Shown here piece after piece: positions 1 to 6,700 of a stretch of 10,603 bases of DNA (its first letter is position 1; every line of letters starts with the position of its first letter). This DNA comes from an uncultured Oscillospiraceae bacterium (GTDB lineage: Bacteria > Bacillota > Clostridia > Oscillospirales > Ruminococcaceae). The notes beneath the pieces were generated by a model. That model was not told the origin of the DNA. It was given only the letters and a program-made list of their open reading frames with translations, and ran no database searches. The DNA is taken from assembly GCA_900543295.1 (NCBI GenBank), contig UQQY01000067.1, forward strand, positions 1 to 10,603. The letters run 5' to 3'. The translations under genes were made by a program, and so were the position numbers.

Positions 1-539
1 TTATTGCTGAGATGTATCTTGGCGGTTTCGGAGCCGGCATACTCCTGCATGCAGAGCGAGGTCGGGTTGCAGGGGTTTGAAAAGATGACGCCGCGCGCGC
101 CGCCGCTTTTCAAATAAGCTGTAAGCCGTGCAGTGTTAAGCGTCAAATCCTCATTTTTGGGAAACGCCGTCGCTTTTACACCGTTTACACCCGCATAAAA
201 CTGATACATCGAAAAGTCCGGCACAACCGTAACAAGTTCGTCTCCAGATTCAAAAAATGCGGAAGTAATAAGCGAAATCAGTTCGTCCGAACCATTACCC
301 GCCGTTACATATACTGGATCGACACGATAATATGCGGAAAACGCCCGGATAAGTTCTGCTGCGGCGGGATCCGGATAGCGGTTGAGCGGAACGGACAAGG
401 CCGCCTTCAGCGCCTTTTCATACGCCTGTTCGGGCAGAGTAAAATAAGATTCATTCGCATCAAGGCGAATGTCATACGTTCCGCTGATCGGCTCATACGG
501 AACAAGATCACGGATTTTCTGATTCAGCTGATACGCCAT
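1..539 (-). CDS. hisC: Histidinol-phosphate aminotransferase, N-terminal half (cut by window edge)
   Basis: This is a PLP-dependent class I/II (fold type I) aminotransferase. In histidine synthesis it converts imidazole acetol-phosphate plus glutamate to histidinol phosphate plus 2-oxoglutarate, in the cytoplasm. About 179 codons are present, roughly half of the usual 350 to 360 residues; the catalytic PLP lysine lies beyond the left edge. Visible family motifs are LDANES (about 26-31), NRYPD (53-57), AGNGSDELI (80-88), PDFSMY (107-112) and SNPCNPTS (154-161), the last being the cofactor-pocket segment. The usual Gly after NPT is Ser here. The ATG at 539 follows an AAAGGA site (549-554) with a 9-nt gap. 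It lies 33 bp after hisD in the same direction and is the fourth gene of the his operon. The TTA at positions 1-3 looks like a stop codon but is out of frame. The aminotransferase family is certain; the HisC assignment rests on the motifs and the operon. Confidence 0.93.
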   Translation of the reverse strand, partial: MAYQLNQKIRDLVPYEPISGTYDIRLDANESYFTLPEQAYEKALKAALSVPLNRYPDPAAAELIRAFSAYYRVDPVYVTAGNGSDELISLITSAFFESGDELVTVVPDFSMYQFYAGVNGVKATAFPKNEDLTLNTARLTAYLKSGGARGVIFSNPCNPTSLCMQEYAGSETAKIHLSN

Positions 540-572
540 ATTACGCTTTCCTTTCTATCAGACAAAATAACG

Positions 573-1856
573 TTAAAAACGGACACGGATGGAATTTGCG
601 TGCGCTGTCAGCCGCTCCTTTTCCGCAAGCAGAATAATATCATCCTTTGCACCGCGAAGCGCCTGCTCCGTATAGCAGATATAGCTTGACTTTTTGATAA
701 AGGCATCCACGCCAAGCGGCGAGAAGAAACGGGCCGTCCCACTTGTGGGCAGGACATGGTTCGGGCCGGCATAGTAGTCGCCCAAGGGCTCGGGCGAATA
801 CTGTCCCAAAAAGACGCTGCCCGCGTTATCAAGCTTTCCGATATACTGCATCGGATCTTTCATCATAACCTCAAGATGCTCAGGCGCCAAATCGTTTGCC
901 ATATCAACCGCCTGTTCGACCGTATCACAAATGAAAATTGCCCCGTAATTTGCAAGCGATTCTTCAATAATCTCTTTTCTTGAAAGCGTTTGTACCTGCT
1001 CAGCCAGTTCTTTTATAGTTTCCCGCGCAACCTGCTCGGAGGTTGTGACCAGAATCGCAGAGGCAAGCCGGTCGTGCTCAGCCTGACTCATCAGATCCGC
1101 AGCAAGATAAGACGGGTTTGCCGTTTCGTCCGCCAAAATGAGGATTTCGCTCGGGCCGGCAATCATATCGATATCTACCTCGCCGAACAAAAGCTTTTTG
1201 GCCGTCGCAACAAAGATGTTGCCAGGTCCCACAATCTTATCGACCTTCGGGACAGACTCCGTACCGTATGCCAGCGCTGCAACCGCCTGTGCGCCGCCCA
1301 GAAGAAAAACACGGTCCACGCCGCAGAGCGCCGCTGCAACAAGAATATCCGGATTCGCTTTTCCGTTTTTAAGCGGCGGCGTTACCATGACAATCTCTTC
1401 GACACCTGCGATTTTCGCCGGAATCGCATTCATCAGCACAGAGGACGGGTACGCCGCCGTGCCACCCGGAACATACAGCCCGACTCGCTTTAGGCCCCGA
1501 ATCCGCTGTCCCATAATCACGCCGTTTTCCCTGGCGTCGATAAAGCTCTGCTGTTTCTGGTGGGTATGAAAATCCGTAATATTCGCCACCGCGTTCAACA
1601 GCGCATCCACATAAGCGGGATCCACCTCCGTCAGCGCATCGTTGATCTTCTCGCGGTCTACCTCAAAACAGTCCGGAGCCTGTCCGTCAAAACGAACCGT
1701 ATACTCTCTGACCGCCTCGTCCCCGCGATCACGCACATTGCGGACGATCTCCGTTACAGAAGCCGTCACCTCGTCGTTGACGGAGGACGCGCGTGCCCGC
1801 AGCTTTTTCAAAAATGCGGTTTCATCCGTCCCGTTTACCTGAATCATTGGAATCAT
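573..1856 (-). CDS. hisD: Histidinol dehydrogenase
   Basis: This zinc- and NAD-dependent cytoplasmic enzyme oxidises L-histidinol to L-histidinal and then to L-histidine, the last two steps of the pathway. The 427 residues match the usual full length. Family segments appear in order: YVPGGTAAYPSSVLMN (about 128-143), VGPGNIFVATAKK (209-221), AGPSEILILAD (233-243), LMSQAEHD (255-262), APEHLEVM (324-331), NAGSVFLG (344-351) and DYYAGPNHVLPTSGTARF (360-377). The catalytic Glu-His pair is E326-H327 within APEHLE, and H367 in PNH is also present. The zinc ligands known from the family correspond to Q258, H261, D360 and H419. The ATG at 1856 is preceded by GGGAGGAG (1864-1871) with a 7-nt gap, which favours it over the Met three codons later. 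It lies 18 bp after hisG. No key residue is missing. Confidence 0.98.
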   Translation of the reverse strand: MIPMIQVNGTDETAFLKKLRARASSVNDEVTASVTEIVRNVRDRGDEAVREYTVRFDGQAPDCFEVDREKINDALTEVDPAYVDALLNAVANITDFHTHQKQQSFIDARENGVIMGQRIRGLKRVGLYVPGGTAAYPSSVLMNAIPAKIAGVEEIVMVTPPLKNGKANPDILVAAALCGVDRVFLLGGAQAVAALAYGTESVPKVDKIVGPGNIFVATAKKLLFGEVDIDMIAGPSEILILADETANPSYLAADLMSQAEHDRLASAILVTTSEQVARETIKELAEQVQTLSRKEIIEESLANYGAIFICDTVEQAVDMANDLAPEHLEVMMKDPMQYIGKLDNAGSVFLGQYSPEPLGDYYAGPNHVLPTSGTARFFSPLGVDAFIKKSSYICYTEQALRGAKDDIILLAEKERLTAHANSIRVRF

Positions 1857-1874
1857 ATCAAAACTCCTCCCTTT

Positions 1875-2504
1875 TTACTGCAAAACCCGCTCCAAATCGG
1901 CAATCAACTGCTCGATTTCCTGCTTGCAGAGCTTCATGCTCACCGTATTGACAATGACGCGCGCAGACACCTGCGCCACATCCTCGATCACAGCGAGGCC
2001 GTTTTCCTTTAACGTTGTACCGGTTTCTACAATATCGACGATGGCATCGGAAAGGCCGAGAAGCGGCGCAAGCTCCACGCTGCCCTCAATCTTAACAATC
2101 CGCACGTCCATGCCCTTTTTCTCAAAAAACTGGCGCGAAACGTTTGGGTATTTGGTCGCTATCGTTTTTTCTGCATATCCGGAGTAGAAATCTGTTCCCT
2201 TTTTACATGCAAGCGCAAAGCGGCATTTGCCGATTCCAAGATCCGCAACCTCAAAAAATGATCCGCCGTATTCCATAATGGTGTCTTTTCCCACCACGCC
2301 GACATCGCAGACGCCGTTTTCGATATAGGTAATCACATCTGCGGCCTTCGCCAGCACGACTTCAAACCGCGTACCGGGAATTGGAAGAATCAGCCGCCTG
2401 CCCTTATTTTCGAGCTCAGAGCAATCAAGTCCCATTTTTCGGAACAGCTCGATCGTACTTTTCTCAAGCCGTCCCTTTGTTAAAGCAATCCGTATCGGGC
2501 GCAT
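1875..2504 (-). CDS. hisG: ATP phosphoribosyltransferase, short catalytic subunit
   Basis: HisG condenses ATP with PRPP to give phosphoribosyl-ATP, the committed first step of histidine synthesis. With the chosen start it has 209 residues. This is the short form, which lacks the C-terminal ACT-like regulatory domain of the roughly 290-300 residue enzyme. In known systems such short forms need HisZ for activity and for histidine feedback inhibition, and hisZ is the gene directly upstream. Family features are IRIALTKGRLEK at the N-terminus, the CDVGVVGKD segment (66-74) and the PRPP-binding stretch DAIVDIVETGTTLKENGL (153-170). A longer reading frame starts 24 bases upstream at 2528, but AAGGAGG at 2512-2518 lies inside that extension and sits 7 nt before the ATG at 2504. 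The internal ATG is therefore the likely start. It overlaps the hisZ stop codon by one base (TGATG), which suggests translational coupling. Confidence 0.97.
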   Translation of the reverse strand: MRPIRIALTKGRLEKSTIELFRKMGLDCSELENKGRRLILPIPGTRFEVVLAKAADVITYIENGVCDVGVVGKDTIMEYGGSFFEVADLGIGKCRFALACKKGTDFYSGYAEKTIATKYPNVSRQFFEKKGMDVRIVKIEGSVELAPLLGLSDAIVDIVETGTTLKENGLAVIEDVAQVSARVIVNTVSMKLCKQEIEQLIADLERVLQ

Positions 2505-3709
2505 CAGATTTCCTCCTTCACACAGCACATGGATACGCCGCTTTGCGCGACTTGTGCGATGGTATCGATTCCTTTGGCCTTTGCATACCGTATAGCCTCA
2601 GGCAGCGATTCCATTGTTGCAAATTCCGCCGTTTTCCCCTCGCCCACCAGGCGATCGAGTACATGAAGTGCCTCTATTTCACAGTCTGCATCTGAGAAGA
2701 CAAGCACCTGCGGGGCTTTGCGCTCTGCGCTTTCATTCCGCAAAAGAGCCCGCGCCACAGCATCCACATTAACCGCAAAACCTACAGCAGGCGTTTCTTC
2801 GCCGTATTGTCCAACCAAACGGTCGTAGCGTCCGCCAGAGAGCACCTCTTCACCGTGCCCCTCAATATATCCTTTGAATACAATACCGGTATAATAATCC
2901 GTACGGTTGACAATTCCAAGGTCAACCGTCACGCAATCCCCAAGTTCCAACTCGTCAAGCTTTGAATAAAGCGAACGAAGATAGGAAAGCGGCTGCTCCG
3001 CATCGGTCCCTTCCAGAAGCGCTTCCGCCTCAGGAAACACGCCGTCCCCGCCGAACAGACGCGGAAGCTGTTTCAGTACGCCCGCTTCATGCCTGCTGCC
3101 AAACGTATCCAGCAAATCGTTCAGCGCAGGGTAATTCTTCGCCTCAATATAAAGGCGCAACTGCTCGCGTACCGCATCGTCCAGACCGAGCGCATCAATC
3201 AAGGCGTTGAATATTCCAATATGGCCGATCTCGATACGGAAATTCCGCTGACGGCAGCGATGCAGCGCCTGTACGGAAAGCGACGTCATCTCAAGATCTG
3301 CGCGCAGACCGGCTGCACCAATCAGTTCAACGCCCGCCTGCTTTACCTCGTCGCTTCCTGTCAGCGTGCGGTTTTGCGAATAGACCGTCTGATTATACGA
3401 AAGCCGCAGCGGAAGCTGTTCTGCGCGCAGCCTCGTCGCGCAAAGTCTTGCAATCGGCATAGTAGAATCCGGTCTCAGCACCATCAGCCTTCCCTTATGG
3501 TCGCTCAGCTTATACATATATTCAACTGGTATGCTATGTCCTTTGACAGAAAAAACATCTAAAAATTCAAGCCCGGGCGTAATAACCTCGCTGAAGCCGC
3601 GCGCTTTAAACAGCGTATGCAGAAGCGTTTCGACCTCTTCCCGGACAGCGGCTTCTTCAAAAAGAAAATCCTTTGTTCCCTCCGGAGTGATTAGTTGATT
3701 TTTGAGCAT
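2504..3709 (-). CDS. hisZ: ATP phosphoribosyltransferase regulatory subunit
   Basis: HisZ is a catalytically repurposed paralogue of histidyl-tRNA synthetase. It joins short HisG in a hetero-oligomer and carries the histidine feedback site. With the chosen start the protein has 401 residues. HisRS-like features are TPEGTKDFLFEEA (8-20), the class II motif 2 region RLMVLRPDSTMPIARL (74-89), YNQTVYSQNR (105-114), DYYTGIVFKGY (271-281), SGGRYDRLVGQYG (291-303) and AVGFAVNVDAV (308-318). About 70 residues follow the catalytic core (332-401, starting APQVLVFSD) and resemble a reduced anticodon-binding fold; some HisZ proteins lack this. The alternative is a true HisRS, but the size, the tail and above all the one-base overlap with short hisG favour HisZ. 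A GTG start at 3733 is possible, but AAAGGAG (3716-3722) sits 6 nt before the ATG at 3709, inside that extension. It is the first gene of the his operon. Confidence 0.94.
   Translation of the reverse strand: MLKNQLITPEGTKDFLFEEAAVREEVETLLHTLFKARGFSEVITPGLEFLDVFSVKGHSIPVEYMYKLSDHKGRLMVLRPDSTMPIARLCATRLRAEQLPLRLSYNQTVYSQNRTLTGSDEVKQAGVELIGAAGLRADLEMTSLSVQALHRCRQRNFRIEIGHIGIFNALIDALGLDDAVREQLRLYIEAKNYPALNDLLDTFGSRHEAGVLKQLPRLFGGDGVFPEAEALLEGTDAEQPLSYLRSLYSKLDELELGDCVTVDLGIVNRTDYYTGIVFKGYIEGHGEEVLSGGRYDRLVGQYGEETPAVGFAVNVDAVARALLRNESAERKAPQVLVFSDADCEIEALHVLDRLVGEGKTAEFATMESLPEAIRYAKAKGIDTIAQVAQSGVSMCCVKEEI
2512..2518 (-). promoter_or_regulatory. Ribosome binding site that fixes the hisG start
   Basis: AAGGAGG lies within the last codons of hisZ, 7 nt before the ATG at 2504. 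It marks the internal ATG as the hisG start rather than the in-frame ATG at 2528, which would place the site inside the coding region. Confidence 0.85.
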
Positions 3710-3715
3710 TTTATT

Positions 3716-3722
3716 CTCCTTT
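3716..3722 (-). promoter_or_regulatory. Ribosome binding site that fixes the hisZ start
   Basis: AAAGGAG lies 6 nt before the ATG at 3709. The in-frame GTG at 3733 has no comparable site and lies only about 8 nt after the predicted transcription start, so the ATG is preferred. Confidence 0.85.
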
Positions 3723-3727
3723 TGCTT

Positions 3728-3733
3728 TATCAC
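3728..3733. promoter_or_regulatory. Third operator half-site (TATCAC)
   Basis: TATCAC here repeats the arm of the palindrome at 3740-3757. With GTGATA at 3740-3745 it forms a second inverted repeat with a 6-bp spacer, the same spacer that separates GTGATA (3740-3745) from TATCAC (3752-3757). The three half-sites thus start every 12 bp in alternating orientation. The site lies in the leader, just downstream of the likely transcription start. It may be a second binding site or chance; six bases alone are weak, and the exact phasing is what supports it. Confidence 0.4.
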
Positions 3734-3739
3734 AGTAAC

Positions 3740-3757
3740 GTGATACTATAGTATCAC
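3740..3757. promoter_or_regulatory. Perfect 18-bp palindrome, probable repressor operator
   Basis: The sequence GTGATACTATAGTATCAC is a perfect inverted repeat with 9-base arms. It fully covers the -10 box of the his promoter and reaches the likely transcription start. A bound protein would block RNA polymerase, so repression is the natural reading. Firmicutes his operons have been predicted to be controlled by a TrpR-family protein (YerC/HisR). Whether this palindrome matches that regulator's site cannot be decided here, so the identity of the regulator is an inference. Confidence 0.65.
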
Positions 3758-3776
3758 AATAAAACAAATAAGTCAA
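3748..3776 (-). promoter_or_regulatory. Sigma-A type promoter of the his operon
   Basis: On the minus strand, TTGACT (3771-3776, five of six consensus bases) is followed by exactly 17 bp and then TACTAT (3748-3753, four of six). A TG one base upstream of the -10 box gives an extended -10 (TGATACTAT). The -35 box begins at the base directly after the polC stop codon. Transcription would start near 3741, leaving a leader of about 30 nt before the hisZ ATG. That is too short for a T-box or attenuator. The call rests on box quality and spacing; no start site has been measured. Confidence 0.75.
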
Positions 3777-6700
3777 TCAGAAGAGCGTCATCTGGCTTGT
3801 TTTCGGCAAAGCGCCCAAAGCGCCCGCCTCTTCGAGCATTTCAATCACTGATTTTGACACACCGGAGCGGGTTTGCACCTCGTCCACTGAGATATACGAT
3901 CCCTGCTCGCTGGCTGCCTGCAAAGCGCGCGCCGCCGCCTCTCCAACGCCCTTCAGCGCAGTAAACGGCAAGCGAATTTGTCCATCCTCAATCTGATATT
4001 TCGTCGCATGGGAGCGGTAAAGATCGATCGGCAAAAACTCGTAACCCCGGCAGAGCATCTCGTTGATAATCTGGAGCGTTACATACGTATCTTCCTCCTT
4101 TACCGTGCGGTCGTTGCCCTTTGCACGCAGCGCATCGAGCTTCATCTGCACGACAGATTTGCCGCGCACAGCGCTCTCTGCGTCAAAATCGCCGCCGCGC
4201 ACTGTAAAAAACGCAGCATAGTACGGGAGCGGATGATACACCTTAAACCAGCCGAGCTTGCACGCCGCAATAACATACGCGGCAGCGTGCGCTTTCGGGA
4301 ACATATACTTTATTTTCATACAGCTATCAACATACCACTGCGGCACATCATGCTCTCTCATGGCGGCAAAATGCTCCTCTGTCAAAAGCTTCGGTGCCTT
4401 GCCCTTACGGGTAATCTCCATAATTTTAAACGCCATTTTTGGCTCAAGCCCTTTATGGAGCAGATATGTCATGATGCTGTCGCGCGTACCAATCACCTCG
4501 GAGATAGTACACGTTTTATTTTTAATCAGATCCTGTGCATTGCCGAGCCATACGTCCGTACCGTGAGAAAGGCCTGAGATCTGCAAAAGATCTGAAAATT
4601 TTTTCGGCTGCGCGTCGATCAGCATCTGCCTTACGAAGTTCGTTCCCATCTCCGGCAGAGAGAGCGTTCCCGTCTCACTGTGGATTTCTTCTGGGGTGAC
4701 GCCGAGAGCCTCGGTAGAGGTAAACAGGCTGATAACCTTTTCGTCCATAGGCGGAACATCGGCGATCATAATGCCCGTCATATCCTCTAAATGCTTGTAC
4801 AGCGTCGGAACATCGTGCCCAAGCTCGTCGAGCTTTAAAATGGTATCATGCAGCGAATGAAAGTCGAAATGCGTCGTAATGACACCTGATTCCTTAGAAT
4901 CCGCCGGATGCTGTACAGGCGTAAAATCGTACACCTCATATTTGGAGGGCACAACGACCATACCGCCCGGATGCTGGCCTGTTGTGCGCTTAACGCCGGC
5001 ACAGCCCAAAGCGAGACGGTTTTCCTCCGCTTTGTTTACAGTACGTCCTTTTTCCTCCAGATATTTCATTGCAAAGCCGTAAGCCGTTTTATCTGCAACC
5101 GTAGAAATCGTACCCGCTTTGAATACATGATCCTTGCCGAACAGCTCTTCCGTATAACGATGAGCGCTCGACTGATATTCGCCGGAGAAGTTCAAATCAA
5201 TATCCGGCGCCTTATCGCCGTCAAAACCCAAAAACGTTTCAAACGGAATATCATGTCCGTCACGGTTCATCTGGGCGCCGCACTCGGGGCAGTCCTTGGG
5301 AGGCAGATCAAAGCCTGAACCCACCGATCCGTCCGTGATAAACTCGCTGTGCTTGCACCTTGGGCAGACATAGTGAGGCGGAAGCGGATTGACCTCGGAT
5401 ATTCCCGCCATGATCGCCACAAACGACGATCCGACCGATCCACGCGAACCGACATGATAGCCATGCTCCTCAGAATTTGCAACCAGCTTTTGCGCGATCA
5501 TGTACAAAACCGCGAAACCGTGCTTGATGATGGAGTCAAGCTCGCGGTCTAAGCGTTTTTCCACGATTTCCGGCGCAGGATCGCCGTATATTTCATGCGC
5601 CTTCTCCCACGTAATCCGCCGGATGTCCTCTTCTGAGCCGGGAATTTCCGGCGTAAACGTACCGCGCGGAATGGGCCGCACCTCCGGATCGATCAGATCG
5701 GCAATCTTATTCGGGTTGGTAATCACCAGCTCTTTGGCCTTTTCCTCACCAAAATAGGCAAATTCCCTAAGCATTTCATCTGTAGTACGAAAGAAAAGCG
5801 GCGGCTGCTCAGAGGCATCCGTAAACTTCATGCCAAACAGCAGGATTTCGCGGAAGATACTGTCTTTCTCCTCCATGAAGTGTACGTCGCATGTGGCAAC
5901 AACCGGAATGCCGAGCCGATCGCCAAGGTTCACGATCGTGCGGTTATACTCTCTGAGCTGCTCCTCGCTTTCGACCATGCCCTTTCTCAGCATAAACATA
6001 TTATTGGCAATCGGCTGAATTTCGAGATAGTCATAGAATTTTGCAATTTCACACAGCTCGCTCCACGGCTTTCCGGCCGTAATGGCACGATAAAGCTCCC
6101 CTGCTTCACAGGCGCTTCCAATCAGCAGACCTTCGCGGTGTTTTGAAAGTACGCTTTTCGGAATACGGGGACGTTTAAAATAGTAGTCGAGATGCGCATA
6201 GGAGACAAGCTTGTAGAGATTTTTGAGACCTGCTGCATTTTTGACCAGAATAATCTGGTGGAACGTCTCGGCCTTTTTAACGTCGACACCAGCGCAGGCG
6301 GTGTTAATCTGCTGTGCCGTATGAACGTCCTTTTCCGCTTTCAGCTTTTCGCAGAGCTTTAAGAAGATCGCCGCCAGCATATTGGCGTCGTCTGACGCGC
6401 GATGATGGTTAAAATCGCCGAGCTTTAAATGCTCCGCAACAATATTCAGCTTGTGTTTTTTAAGCTCCGGCAGAAGGTTCCGGCAGAGCGGAACAGTGTC
6501 GAGAGAGGTAAAATCCCGCTTAATACCGGCGCGCTGTGCAGCCGCGCGGATAAACGCCATATCAAACGGCGCATTGTGCGCAATCAGAATGTGATCGCCG
6601 CAAAAGTCGAGAAAGCTTTGAAGCGCCTCTGCTTCAGACGGCGCGTCTGCAACCATCTCATTGGTAATACCGGTAAGTTCGGTAATTTTGGGGGGAATCG

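Noticed and set aside
1..3. TTA at the left edge read as a stop codon ending hisC
   Set aside because: The hisC frame uses positions 5-3 as AAT, so the TAA on the minus strand is out of frame. The gene is cut by the window edge, not truncated.
159..161. hisC region near the PLP pocket: NPCNPTS with Ser in place of the usual Gly
   Set aside because: NPCNPTS is, to my knowledge, a normal variant among clostridial HisC-like aminotransferases, and the surrounding motifs are intact. It is not a sign of decay. Coordinates given are approximate to the minus-strand codon neighbourhood of this motif, which spans about 57-80.
3740..3757. The palindrome as a transcription terminator for polC
   Set aside because: The stem is AT-rich with only three G-C pairs in nine, has no loop, and is not followed by a T-run on the minus strand.
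3710..3776. A T-box, riboswitch or leader-peptide attenuator in front of the his operon
   Set aside because: Only about 30 nt separate the predicted transcription start from hisZ. There is no room for a T-box, no run of His codons and no terminator hairpin.
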